Origin: CAWGAJ01 sp963820545
GTDB taxonomy: Bacteria > Planctomycetota > Planctomycetia > Pirellulales > Thermoguttaceae
Length of the DNA: 64,000 nucleotides
Assembly (NCBI GenBank): GCA_963820545.1
Contig: CAWGAJ010000001.1
Span: forward strand, 2,356,001 to 2,420,000
Direction: 5' to 3'
In this document: in pieces, positions 27,095 to 36,404 of the stretch
Numbering within the stretch: the stretch's first letter is position 1
Layout of the letters: each line of letters begins with the position of its first letter
Translations under genes and position numbers: made by a program
Notes under the pieces: generated by a model
The model's database searches: none
What the model was told of the DNA's origin: nothing
What the model saw: the letters and a program-made list of their open reading frames with translations, nothing else

Positions 27095-28670
27095 ATGTTC
27101 GCCGAGTTTCAGCAAACCGCCAAAGCCATTTTCGAAAGCGCCCAAAAAGAAAACCGCTTGATCCGCAACCCTGATGACGAACAACTCCGGGCTTTAACTA
27201 TGCAAGAACCCGAGATCATCCGCACCAAATACGATAATTTGGTGGTGGTGTCGGAACCGATGTCCCGGGCGGCAATGATGACGAAGAATAATATCGATAC
27301 CGTTTTCGGCGCCGCGGAACGGGAACTAATCAAGCAGGCCCAAGAGCGCCTGGCGCGAACACCTGGTAAGCATAGACGTGCAAGTAGGCGACGGCTCACA
27401 GGGCATTACCGCGCGCCTGGTTCTGCCCAAACAATTTTCGCATATTGCCTATGCCGGATTGAAACTGTTCAAGCCCGCCAAGACCGAAGATCCCACTTAT
27501 CAGGTTTTCATGTTCTTCGACGAAGAGTACGAGGCCAACAAGTCGAAGGTCTTGCCGCAAAAATCGATTACCATTCGCCTGGCCCATTCAGCCGAGGGTA
27601 AAATGGTCAAGTTCGTGCGGAACAGCAATTATTTTGGCGAGTGGAAGAAGGGCGTCTTTGCCGGCGAAGACTGTCGTGTAAAGCAAGGCGGCAATGCGAT
27701 TTTCCTCCATGCCGGATGCCGTAAAGACACGCTGGAAGCCTCCCATGGTCCTTATATGACCAGCTATTCGCTGTTCGTGGCCCTCAGCGCCAACGGCAAG
27801 ACGACCACCACCTGCAAGGTGCTGGCCCGCAAGGGCCGCGAGCGCTCCTGGCTCATTCAGGACGACGGCGGCACGCTTACGCGCGACGGCAAATTTCTCG
27901 GTTTTGAACCGGGAGGGCTGTTCATCAAGACCGACGCCATCAATCCCGGCGAGCAAAGCGAAGCCTATTACGCCTGCCTCAAACGCGGGACTTTCCTGGA
28001 AAACGTTTACGTGGAAAAGGACGGCACGTTCGATTTCTACAACATGGAGATGACCTCCAACGGCCGGGCAGTGGTGGAGCGGCGCGATTTCATGCACGCC
28101 GGCAACGACATCAACGCCGAGCGCGTCGATAACCTCTTTATTATTACCCGGGGGAGCATCATTCCCGCCATTGCCAAACTCACCCATGAACAGGCGGCGG
28201 CCTTCATGGTGCTCGGACAGTCAATGGAGTCCTCGGCCGGCGATCCCACCCAGGCCGGCAAGATCAAGTATGAATTTTTCTACGATCCGTTCATTGCCGG
28301 CAATTGCACTGAACACGCCAATCTGTTCTACGACATCCTCAAAACCAATTCCCATATCCATTGTTATTTGCTCAACACCGGCTGGGTCGGCGAGGGCGGG
28401 CACTTTCGCGACATTAATCTAGGGGACACGATGGGCATCCTCGACTCGGTGCTCCGCGGCGGCTTGGAGGACTGGATGATTTCCGAAGGCACGGGACTGC
28501 CGGTGCCGCGTTCGGTGCGCGCGGTGGATTCGATCCTCATGCACCCGGCCAAACTCTATCCCCACGCTGAATTCGAGCAAAAACAAAATGCCCTGGACAA
28601 ACAGCGGATGGAATTCCTCGACCGCTACCCGGGCCTGCATCCAAAAATTAAGGCGGCGTTCCAGAAGTAA
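27095..28670 (+). CDS. DUF4914 protein, PEP-carboxykinase-like (one frameshift)
   Basis: About 525 residues. I place it in the DUF4914 family and see clear likeness to ATP-type PEP carboxykinase: a P-loop-like ALSANGKTTTTCKVLARKG, then LIQDDGGTL, FEPGGLFIKTDAINPGEQSE, GTFLENVYVEKDG, IIPAIAKLTHEQAAAFMVLG and YLLNTGWVGEGGH. These correspond in order to kinase-1a, kinase-2 and substrate regions of PEPCK. Catalytic activity is not proven. The ATG at 27095 follows GGAGGAG. The frame breaks near 27356 by one extra base; removing it gives RLAEHLVSIDVQVGDG. Confidence 0.75.
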
Positions 28671-28692
28671 ACGCCGCTTAAAATGGATTTAT

Positions 28693-28725
28693 TGTGGGGG
28701 CGTCAGTTGAACAGACGCCCCCACA
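28693..28725. terminator. Perfect 12-bp stem between convergent genes
   Basis: TGTGGGGGCGTC at 28693-28704 pairs perfectly with GACGCCCCCACA at 28714-28725 over a nine-base loop. It lies between the convergent DUF4914 and VWA genes, where a bidirectional terminator would be expected. There is no T-tract, so it could equally be another palindromic repeat. Confidence 0.5.
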
Positions 28726-28754
28726 GGCGTGTATCCGCCTAATAGACAGGAAAA

Positions 28755-30587
28755 CTATTGCACGAGGCGCGCCTTGGGGTTGTTGATGATGTTTTGGAAA
28801 ATAGTTTTTAGCGTTTGCTCATATTGAGAGGGATCACCAGTTCCGCGCGGGCTTTGCCCTTGCGGATTAGCGGAGCCGCCCAGACGCGCGAAGCGGTCCA
28901 TGAAGTCATAGTTGGTTCCCGATGCGATTCCCACAGGGAAGAGGCGCCATTTTGACGATTGCATGCTCATAGCCTGCATTAGAGCCGCGTTCTGGGAATT
29001 ATATGATGATCCAGAATAGAAGTTGCTGCTGGGATGTTGACTGATGTAGGTGCTAATAGTCGAACTACTGCTGTAATAGAGGTTGGGTGAACCGTCGGTA
29101 AGCAAAACGACAACTTTCTCGGTGTAAGTCCTGCCATTGGCTGTAAGTAGATTTTTTGCCGCAATTAATCCGGTCTCGGTGGCCGTGGAAGCGCTGATAT
29201 CGGACACGGCCTGCATGGTCGTGCTATCCTGCATGGCCTGATCATAATTATAATTGAGGGGGTGTAAGATCGTGACGGCACTCGGATTAGTGACTTGGTC
29301 AAAGGTTATAATGGAAATCCAGTCGCGTTGATTCGAATCGCTGACCGTGAGGTTGCGCTGTTTGACGATTTCAAGCGCGGCGATGATCGAGCGGCGCCCG
29401 GCGTGGGTGGGCATCTCGCGGGGGGGAAAATTGAACGTGCCTCCGTCCGTGGTCTCGCTGTGATATGGGCAATAAGCACTGGAAGTCGAGAGGGGAGTGT
29501 ACTGGCCCGCGCCCGTAGGCACCGCCTCCCGACCGTGATCCATCATGAACTGCACGTAGGTTCGATAGCCGAGCTTGTTGCGGTAGCTCTGAATCTCAGT
29601 GCTGGTGGCATCCGGATATGAAGTAGGTTGGGGATTCCCGAACGAGGTAATGGGACTTATTGAGGCGCCGGTCGGTTGGGAGTAGATGACATAATCGAGG
29701 TAGGCGGTCCAATAAGTACGACTTGCCGTGTTGCTGCTGATAGGAGTCGGCAAGGCATTGGGCATTATTTGGGCAAGCTGGTAGTCGATGATCCATTTAT
29801 AGGCCTTCACCTTCCTTTTGGCGGCCGTGTTATCAGAGCTGGTGATTCGGTATGTTGATGGAATCGACGAACTTGTCAGCGGTCCGCTGGAACTACTCAA
29901 TGTGGCATAAGCATTATTATTCTGGGTAATCCCCAGCGGTTGACCGACATGTTGCAGTGTTCCGGGAAAAGTGCCGAAGCCAAAGTCGTTGTACACGTTC
30001 TGCACCAAATTGTTGGCAATTGTCGAACTGTAGGCGTTGGTGATCTCATATGTAACCCAACAAGGTTCGCTGTCATCATTCATTGATCCCGAAAGGTCCA
30101 CGACAAAGCAGATGTCGCGGGGATTGGTCATGGCCACCGCGGATGCCGTCCTGCTGGTACCGCTCATGCCCAGAATGGCGCGAAAAACAGGGGAATCTGG
30201 CCGTCGTGGCCGGCGTCGCGCTGGATGGTGACTTTGACCGCGTTTCCGGGCGCTCCGGCGGTGAAGGCGCGCGGTAACGTCCCAGTTGCCGAACTCGACG
30301 GTTACCGAATTGGTGCTGATGGTCTTTCCGCCGGCCTTGTTTTGGGTGGCGAAAGTTATGGCTTTTTGTCTGGCGGTATTAATATCATTCGGGATGTAGG
30401 AAGCGGCGGCCAAGGCGGCGGCGTCGGCCGCGCTTTGCAATTGGGTTTGCGCTAAAGAAATGTAGCCGATATCGACGGCAAACGCCAAAAGCGCAAACAT
30501 CACTACTAAGAAAAGTGTCGCCAGCAGCAGCACGGCGGCCCGACGATCATTTCTCTTGCCTTTTTTAGCGATAGTAATAGTACACAT
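28755..30587 (-). CDS. TadG-like protein with von Willebrand A domain (two compensating frameshifts)
   Basis: About 610 residues. The N-terminus is Tad/Flp-pilus TadE/G-like: RRAAVLLLATLFLVVMFALL then AVDIGYISLAQTQLQSAADA. A VWA domain follows with the metal site DLSGSMND and later VVLLTDGSPNLY. Residues about 115-145 are out of frame: an arginine-rich stretch (RLHRRSARKRGQ) replaces what the next frame gives, RAFTAGAPGNAVKVTIQRDA. The shift enters near 30267 and leaves at a T-run near 30183. The ATG at 30587 is preceded by AAGAGG. Likely anchored to the membrane and facing outward. Confidence 0.85.
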   Translation of the reverse strand: MCTITIAKKGKRNDRRAAVLLLATLFLVVMFALLAFAVDIGYISLAQTQLQSAADAAALAAASYIPNDINTARQKAITFATQNKAGGKTISTNSVTVEFGNWDVTARLHRRSARKRGQSHHPARRRPRRPDSPVFRAILGMSGTSRTASAVAMTNPRDICFVVDLSGSMNDDSEPCWVTYEITNAYSSTIANNLVQNVYNDFGFGTFPGTLQHVGQPLGITQNNNAYATLSSSSGPLTSSSIPSTYRITSSDNTAAKRKVKAYKWIIDYQLAQIMPNALPTPISSNTASRTYWTAYLDYVIYSQPTGASISPITSFGNPQPTSYPDATSTEIQSYRNKLGYRTYVQFMMDHGREAVPTGAGQYTPLSTSSAYCPYHSETTDGGTFNFPPREMPTHAGRRSIIAALEIVKQRNLTVSDSNQRDWISIITFDQVTNPSAVTILHPLNYNYDQAMQDSTTMQAVSDISASTATETGLIAAKNLLTANGRTYTEKVVVLLTDGSPNLYYSSSSTISTYISQHPSSNFYSGSSYNSQNAALMQAMSMQSSKWRLFPVGIASGTNYDFMDRFARLGGSANPQGQSPRGTGDPSQYEQTLKTIFQNIINNPKARLVQ

Positions 30588-30906
30588 GGCGAGACCTCTT
30601 AAATTCATTGACAAGAAATACGCATGGAATAGAAAAGTATACAAAAACAAGAAAAGGGATCCGACTCATATCAAGTCGGATCGGATTGCTGCCCATTCTG
30701 GGCAACTCCGGACACTCCCTTATAAGAAATCTATCTTTAATTGGCCCGATAAACAAACAGGGTTGTAAATAATCTCTAAAAACGCTTATGGGAACTGTAT
30801 TATATTTGTCTAATAATGCCGGTTTTGCCTGATTTTTCGGCTGTATACGGTATTGCGGGGCCAGGGAGCGCCCCGGGCATAAGATCTGGGAGGACCAGGA
30901 AGACAA

Positions 30907-32076
30907 TCAATGGCGCACAATTCGCCGCAGGAGCATGATACCCGCCGCCATAAAGACGGCATTCCCCATCCAGCAAAAAAGGGGGAGGTATTTTCCCGAC
31001 GTGGAGAGGTCGTCGCCGAGCATCAGCAGCGGATAGTAAATTGAAAGAATCGGCACAAAGCAAACGAAGAAATTCGTCAATACGTCGGCATGACGCCAGA
31101 GCATGGAGACGGGAACGCCGATCAGTACAAAGCAGAGGCAGGTAAAACCGTTCGATAAACGGCGATAAGGTTCCGTGCGCAGGCGATGGATAAGAGTCCA
31201 GAGATTCGCCCGGCGCGCGTTATCGGCTGGCAACAGCGATTGGCCGCTGGCCTTCAAGGCCTCATACCGTTGTTCCAGCGGCGCAACCTTGTCTTTCAGT
31301 TGCGCAATGTGTTCGGGAATCTCGTACATGGCGACCCAATCGCGGTGATGTTCCTGAGTGCCCTTAAGCCTGCCGGGATTGTCGATAGGCACGAAATAAC
31401 GTATTTCCGAGGGTTCGCTTAATTGTAATTTTCCCTCCAGGTCTGCATTTACGTCACGGCAGATGATGTTGATTCCTTGAGACTCTCGGTCGGTGCGTAA
31501 TTCCGCCTCCGCCGCCCGGAGCGTTGTAGGCGGATTTCCTCCGTAATTGTAGATGGTAATCGTAGGCTGGATGAGTTTTCTCCCCTCCACGCGCTTTACT
31601 GTAATGGAAAACAGCGGCGAATAGGGCGGGCCAATAAAGTGGTTCGTTCGCAACATGGCATAGGCAATTTCTTCGATCGATTCGGCGCCGATGCGGACCA
31701 CACTCGGCCGGCACCAAGTGGCGGCGATTTCCTGCATGAAGACGGTCACCAGGCTGAACAGGAAAGCGAGGACAATTACCGGCCAAACGATCACCATGGG
31801 ATTGACTCCCAGGGATTTCAGGGCCACGACTTCATTATTGCCGGTCATTCGTCCGTAGACGATGTTCACTGCCAGTAACAAGCTCACCGGCAAGGTAATC
31901 CCCAGCATTTCCGGCAACATGTAAGGCATGGTATGAAACATCACTAGGGGAGGGAAACCTTTTCCGAGCCCCTCCTTGACACCCATCACTATGGTCACGA
32001 TCAGCGTCAGCGCTGCCAGCGTAATTAGAAAGATCTTCAGAACTTCTACGACGACATACCGCGTAAAGATGTACAT
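30907..32076 (-). CDS. LptF/LptG-family (YjgP/YjgQ) permease
   Basis: 389 residues with the permease layout: helices at the N-terminus (IFTRYVVVEVLKIFLITL, then MLPEMLGITLPVSLLLAVNI), the conserved MTGNNEVVALKSLGVNP cytoplasmic loop, a large periplasmic beta-jellyroll, and three C-terminal helices. These proteins extract lipopolysaccharide from the inner membrane with LptB. Whether it is LptF or LptG cannot be told from the sequence. It stands alone on the minus strand. Confidence 0.9.
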   Translation of the reverse strand: MYIFTRYVVVEVLKIFLITLAALTLIVTIVMGVKEGLGKGFPPLVMFHTMPYMLPEMLGITLPVSLLLAVNIVYGRMTGNNEVVALKSLGVNPMVIVWPVIVLAFLFSLVTVFMQEIAATWCRPSVVRIGAESIEEIAYAMLRTNHFIGPPYSPLFSITVKRVEGRKLIQPTITIYNYGGNPPTTLRAAEAELRTDRESQGINIICRDVNADLEGKLQLSEPSEIRYFVPIDNPGRLKGTQEHHRDWVAMYEIPEHIAQLKDKVAPLEQRYEALKASGQSLLPADNARRANLWTLIHRLRTEPYRRLSNGFTCLCFVLIGVPVSMLWRHADVLTNFFVCFVPILSIYYPLLMLGDDLSTSGKYLPLFCWMGNAVFMAAGIMLLRRIVRH

Positions 32077-32082
32077 GAGTGT

Positions 32083-32383
32083 AGATTGTGGTTGTGAAGC
32101 CCTCAGCGGTCAAGAGCAAAAAAAGTGCGCTATTCTTAGTTTTTTCTCGGGGGATCGCCGGCTTCTTGCCGCCCTGATTTCGAGTCCAGACGGAGAGGCC
32201 AAAAACTCCGAGAAATCAGGCACTTCTCAACAAAGCGCAGCACAAGGCGCAGCACTTTCTGCAAACATCGCTTCTGCTGATCTCCAATTGGTCTGTGTAA
32301 TTGATTCCTGGCCCACTCTTCCTCAGGCGATCCGGGATAGTATTGTTGCCATTATCCTAGCAATGGGAGGTCGCTATGAATAA
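32083..32383 (+). pseudogene. Possible remnant of a mobile-element gene 3' end
   Basis: An open stretch on the plus strand ends LQLVCVIDSWPTLPQAIRDS followed by IVAIILAMGGRYE and a stop. The pattern D-x-W-P-x-L-P-x-x-(I/V)-(R/K) is a C-terminal ending I associate with proteins encoded by planctomycete integrative elements, often integrase tails. The upstream part shows no integrase catalytic motif, so at most a fragment is left. Assignment rests on pattern memory and needs a search. Confidence 0.3.
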
Positions 32384-32875
32384 GACCTCCCAGCTTAATT
32401 ATCCTGTTATAAGTCCGCACTTCGGTTGCTGGAACCAATACATCTACGAACGAGGCCAACTAGTCCTTTGGATTGCATATTGCTTTGTCAAAAGGCGCTC
32501 TGGATATTCTAGTAATTCAGGACCAATGGCCGCATTCCCTTCCGCCTGCTGCGCCATTTTGCATATGCCATCCTCACCCGTGGCATGTAAGAAACTGGGG
32601 TATAGTCGAGATCAAAGCCCGCCTCACCGAGGACTTTGTCCCACGTCGCCCCACGTTTGCGTACGTTACGTTCCTGTACGGCAGGTTGCACAATCCTACG
32701 ACACGACCGACAACGCCACGTTGTGGCAACGTGGGGAACGTAGGTACTACCGGCACTGGTTTGACAAAGAGGCCCGCAGGAACAATCCCCGGTATGGACA
32801 GAGTTTGTTTTAGCTGTCCGAGTGCGACTTGAGGTCGTGCGTGTAACTGTCATACCCAACCACTGGAGTAAAACA
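32384..32875. other. Stretch without a recognisable gene; short palindrome
   Basis: Several overlapping frames are open on both strands here but none has a recognisable domain, good start site or natural composition. One clear structure is an inverted repeat, CCACGTTG-tgg-CAACGTGG at 32716-32734. The stretch lies between the possible mobile-element fragments and is probably decayed element DNA. Confidence 0.4.
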
Positions 32876-32995
32876 ATGGCCGATGATTTGAAAAACGCGA
32901 TACGTGAGAACGCCCATCCGGCATTGGCCGAGCATTGGTTCGATCAAAACATCCATAAAGGATTCAATAGGTACTTACAGGCCGGTGGGGCGTAG
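32876..32995 (+). CDS. Short ORF, possible truncated phage-like protein
   Basis: 39 residues, MADDLKNAIRENAHPALAEH at the start and ending RYLQAGGA. The ATG follows ACTGGAGTAAAACA, a fair ribosome site. The opening resembles small proteins of planctomycete prophage-like islands, which begin with a similar E-x-A-I-x-x-N-A pattern and are usually longer. It could be a truncated relic. Confidence 0.35.
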   Translation: MADDLKNAIRENAHPALAEHWFDQNIHKGFNRYLQAGGA

Positions 32996-33068
32996 GTTTC
33001 TCGGCCCCCGAGCCCGCACCTCATACGTGTACGTTGTGGTGAATCGGAGTAACGCAAATTGGGGCGCA

Positions 33069-33428
33069 ATGAATATGGCAATGCGACAATCGGACGCCGT
33101 TGATCAGGCCCTTGCTCTCGAGGCGATTGCAAAGAGGAAACGAGGAGAAATTCCTAGCGACAGGGAGCAGCGGGCATTGAACCGGATCGAGAAGCGTCAG
33201 GAAGAACAGCGACGGTGGGAGTATTATCGGACAATTCTGCAGAAACATTGGCGGGAAATGTCCGGCAGGCAAACAAAGGTTTTGGCTGAACAGGCGGACC
33301 TATATGGGCTCCTGTTTGGTGACCGGGTGATTAACTTGCCAATCTTGGTCCGGCGGTTGCATGACCTTCTGACGATGATTGGGTGGCATGGATGTGCCAC
33401 TGGCATCTTATGTGCTGAGAGGATGTGA
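33069..33428 (+). CDS. Phage/island-type DNA-binding-like protein, probably truncated
   Basis: 119 residues from MNMAMRQSD. A charged helical region (AKRKRGEIPSDREQRALNRI) is followed by YRTILQKHWREMSGRQTKVL and ADLYGLLFGDRVINLPILVR. The latter is reminiscent of terminase-small-subunit or HTH proteins in planctomycete prophage regions. The last 20 residues (MIGWHGCATGILCAERM) look unlike a natural ending, suggesting truncation. A weak ribosome site makes expression uncertain. Confidence 0.45.
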   Translation: MNMAMRQSDAVDQALALEAIAKRKRGEIPSDREQRALNRIEKRQEEQRRWEYYRTILQKHWREMSGRQTKVLAEQADLYGLLFGDRVINLPILVRRLHDLLTMIGWHGCATGILCAERM

Positions 33429-33556
33429 ATTAACTGGTTTTTTTACACGCAATAGGCGTAAACTCGATTATCAGCCATTATGGCTCCACACCACCGTTCT
33501 TGATACCAAGCAGTTAAATGTCAGCCGTTGATCGAAGCGCCAAGGTACAAATAGTG

Positions 33557-33895
33557 TCAGATCGCTGCTTCGCCGCACTCGCCCGTGCGGATCCGCACCA
33601 CGTTGCTCAGGTCGCTGATGAAGATCTTTCCATCACCAACTTGGCCGGTTTGGGCCGTGCGAACAATCACATCTAATACGGTTTGCAACTTGTCGTCCGG
33701 GACGACCACTTCGACCTTGATCTTGGGGACGAAGTCCACTTTGTACTCCAGGCCACGGTACATTTCGCTGTGGCCTTTCTGGCGTCCGAAGCCGCGTACT
33801 TCGGTGATGGTCATGCCGATGACGCCATGTTCGGTCAGCGCGTTTTTCACGTCCTCGGCCTTGAAATGCCGAATAATCGCTTCCACTTTCTTCAT
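33557..33895 (-). CDS. glnB: Nitrogen regulatory protein P-II
   Basis: 112 residues, the standard PII size, from the ATG at 33895 with AAGGAGTC upstream. PII features: MKKVEAIIRHFKAEDVKNAL at the start, VRGFGRQKGHSEMYRGLEY with the T-loop Tyr, VEVVVPDDKLQTVLDVI, and the C-terminal TGQVGDGKIFISDLSNVVRI. It senses 2-oxoglutarate and ATP/ADP and controls the ammonium channel and other nitrogen enzymes. It lies 22 bases after amt, the classic amt-glnK arrangement, so a GlnK role is likely. Confidence 0.95.
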   Translation of the reverse strand: MKKVEAIIRHFKAEDVKNALTEHGVIGMTITEVRGFGRQKGHSEMYRGLEYKVDFVPKIKVEVVVPDDKLQTVLDVIVRTAQTGQVGDGKIFISDLSNVVRIRTGECGEAAI

Positions 33896-33917
33896 CAGAA
33901 AGACTCCTTGGCGTTTG

Positions 33918-35353
33918 TTAAATGAAGATATAGCCTTCTTCGTTATGCTGGCTGAGATCGAGGCCTTCGATTTCAGCCTCTCGCGAAACCCGTAGGCCCA
34001 TGACGGCGTCGAGGACCTTGAGGATAATGAACGTGCCGACGACCGCCAAGACCCAGCCAACCAGGATGGCAATGAATTGGGCCTTCAGCAGTGTGCCGCC
34101 TTCGAGCAGGCCTAACGGTTGTCCGCCTTGCGACGGCTCCGGTGGCGCGCGTGGCGAAGACCCCGGTGAGAATGGCGCCCAGCGTGCCGGCCACTCCGTG
34201 TACGCCGAAAACATCGAGCGAGTCGTCATATCCAAAACGGGCCTTGACCAGCGAACAGGCGATATAGCAGCACACGCTGCCAGTTGCTCCTATCGCCAGC
34301 GCGGGCATCAGAGTGACATATCCGGCCGCCTGGGTCACGCATGCCAGTCCGGCCACCAGGCCCGAACAGCAGCCCAGAACACTCGGTTTCCCGCGGTAGA
34401 TCCACTCCATGCCGGCCCAAGTGAGGCCGCCTGCCGCCGCGGCGAAGTGGGTGGCGGCAAAGGCACAAGTCGCCAGGCGGCCGGCGCACAGGGCGCTGCC
34501 GGCGTTGAAGCCGAACCAGCCGACCCACAGCATCGCGGCGCCCGCGGCGGTGTAGGTCATGTTGTGCGGCGGCAGAGATTCGCTCCCGTAGCCCAGGCGT
34601 TTCCCCAGCAACAGGGCGCAGATCAGGGCCGACACGCCCGAACTGAGATGGACTACCGTTCCGCCGGCAAAGTCCAAGGCTCCGCCGGCTGAAAACTCCT
34701 TGGCGTGCTGGCTGCCGTAGGCCAGCAGTCCGCCGCCCCAGATCCAATGGGCCAGCGGGCAGTAGATAAGCGTACCCCAGAGGATCATGAACACGACCAT
34801 GGTGCTGAACTTCATTCGTTCGGCGAACGCCCCGCAGATCAGGGCCGGCGTGATGATGAAAAACATGCCCTGGAACAGCATGTGTGTCATCACGGGGATC
34901 GTCAGACCAGGGAAGAGGGCCAGATCGGAACCCTTGTCGGTCCACGTGGCATTAACGCCTTGCATGAACAGGTAGCGGAGGTCGCCGATCCACGGCCCGT
35001 TGCCGCCGAAGACCAGCGTATAGCCATAAAGGGCCCAGAGTAGCGTCATGAGGCACATCAGGAAAACGCACTGCATCATGACGTTCAGCACGTTCTTGCG
35101 GCGCACCAGTCCGCAGTAGAACAGCGCCAATCCCGGGGCCGTCATCATCAGCACCAGGGCCGAAGAGATGAGAACCCAAGCATTGTCCGCGGCATTGAAC
35201 TTACTCGCCGTCGGCCGACTCTTTGGCGGCCTGCACGCCGACGGCCTGATCGCCCGGCGAATCGGCCCGGGCGAGCGAAGTCCAGGCCGACCATGCCACG
35301 ACCGAAAGCAGCCCCATTGTTAGTAACCGGCGTAAGATTCTACGACTTATCAT
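33918..35353 (-). CDS. amt: Ammonium transporter with signal peptide (two frameshifts)
   Basis: Amt/Rh channel with about eleven helices. Visible parts: a cleavable signal peptide (MISRRILRRLLTMGLLSVVA, cleavage near ARA), NAADNAWVLISSALVLMMTA, GLALFYCGLVRRKNVL, FAGGTVVHLSSGVSAL with the conserved pore His, and VFGVHGVAGTLGAILTGVFA. The frame breaks near 35196, where an extra T makes GAGTAAG from an expected GAGAAG, and near 34155. Both parts fit one Amt of about 478 residues. glnB follows directly. A nearly perfect inverted repeat lies 65-105 bases upstream of the start. Confidence 0.9.
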
Positions 35354-35417
35354 AAAATCAACTTCTCCGTGGAAAGAGATATCCTGAACATCGTTACACA
35401 CAAAATGTTTTTGTACC

Positions 35418-35455
35418 TTGCTGGAAAATGAGCAAAATTTATTCATTTTCAGCAA
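35418..35455. promoter_or_regulatory. Inverted repeat upstream of amt (possible operator)
   Basis: TTGCTGGAAAATGA at 35418-35431 is matched, apart from one extra G, by TCATTTTCAGCAA at 35443-35455. The centre is AT-rich. Position 65-105 bases before the amt start and the symmetric form suggest a dimeric regulator site, for example for nitrogen control. The cognate regulator is not in the window. Confidence 0.45.
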
Positions 35456-35580
35456 ATAATGTGCCTAAAAAGATGGGACGGGATATGGATAAGATATCGC
35501 AAGACCTTTTACATCAAGATGTTATTGCTCTCCATGTAAAGGAAAAACACGGAAGTGGTTTTCAGTAGATTCTCTGCCTT

Positions 35581-35597
35581 TGCCTAGTTTCTAGGCA
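35581..35597. terminator. Short hairpin downstream of metV
   Basis: TGCCTAG-ttt-CTAGGCA is a perfect seven-base stem about 115 bases after the metV stop. It lies in the 358-base spacer between metV and amt (35354-35711), where no gene is seen. No T-tract follows, so termination strength is uncertain. It is the best candidate end of the 16-kb operon, separating it from amt-glnB. Confidence 0.35.
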
Positions 35598-35711
35598 GGC
35601 GAATGATTAGAAGCGGACAATTTTGTCACTGCCCTTGAGAACCGCTGTTTGTCCCTGTGGCCATCCAGCACTGGGAAACATTTAGCGGCGTGATTACGAT
35701 ACTGCATCCCT

Positions 35712-36404
35712 TTACGCCTTGGGTCCGAGCCCGGCGATGCACTGGTCCTCGCGAACAACTTTACGCGGCCCGCCGTCCAAGCCCGTCGACCAATCGTGCG
35801 GTGCGGCAGTGGAATCAAGTGAATGGAGAATTCCCAGCGATTTGGCGCGGTCGTAAATCAGTTGCCAGGCGCAATCTAGATTTTCGTTGACCTCGCAGCG
35901 GCCATCGCGCGATCCGCCGCATGGGCCGTTGAGTTGACGCTTAGCGCAACGCGTAATGGGGCAGATGCCGGCGAACTCGCCGAGGCGGCAGTTGCCGCAG
36001 CCGGCGCATTTTTCAGTCCAGACGCCCTGGGATTCGAGAATGCCAATGAATTGTGTGTTTAAACCGGGATAAACAGGCGTCTTGGGAAAACGTTCGGCCA
36101 GGGCTTGAACTCCGGCTCCGCAGCCCAACGAGCAGATGGCATCATATTCGGCAACTCGGGGGGCCAAGGCATCGATGAAGGCGTCTTCGCATTGACGTTC
36201 GATGGTACACTCATCGACAACCACATTCTTGTTGCCGCTGAGTTTCAACGACATCCGCAGTGCTGAACCCAGAATACCCACCTCGCGCTCGCCGCCGGCC
36301 AGGCAAACGGTCACGCAGGTGCCGCATCCGACCAGCAGCACCCGGCCGTGATTTTTAATCATATCGCGTATTTCAGGTACACGCTTGCGATCGGCAACAA
36401 TCAT
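35712..36404 (-). CDS. metV: MetV: zinc/Fe-S subunit of methylene-tetrahydrofolate reductase
   Basis: 230 residues of the MTHFR C-terminal-domain family (MetV). Cysteine motifs are abundant: VGCGTCVTVCLAGG, SLGCGAGVQ, EKCAGCGNCRLGEFAGICP with ITRCAKRQLNGPCGGSRDGRC. In the acetogen Moorella, MetV partners MetF and links it to HdrABC-MvhD. Here it is the last gene of the operon, overlapping the upstream mvhD by 32 bases, while metF is near the other end. No obvious defect is seen. Confidence 0.88.
   Translation of the reverse strand: MIVADRKRVPEIRDMIKNHGRVLLVGCGTCVTVCLAGGEREVGILGSALRMSLKLSGNKNVVVDECTIERQCEDAFIDALAPRVAEYDAICSLGCGAGVQALAERFPKTPVYPGLNTQFIGILESQGVWTEKCAGCGNCRLGEFAGICPITRCAKRQLNGPCGGSRDGRCEVNENLDCAWQLIYDRAKSLGILHSLDSTAAPHDWSTGLDGGPRKVVREDQCIAGLGPKA

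Noticed and set aside
28693..28725. Strong rho-independent terminator
   Set aside because: The stem is perfect but there is no following T-tract, so it is listed only as a possible bidirectional terminator.
32509..32859. Minus-strand 116-codon frame with several cysteines
   Set aside because: Cysteine spacing does not form a clear zinc motif, there is no start signal, and composition looks like a chance frame in decayed DNA.
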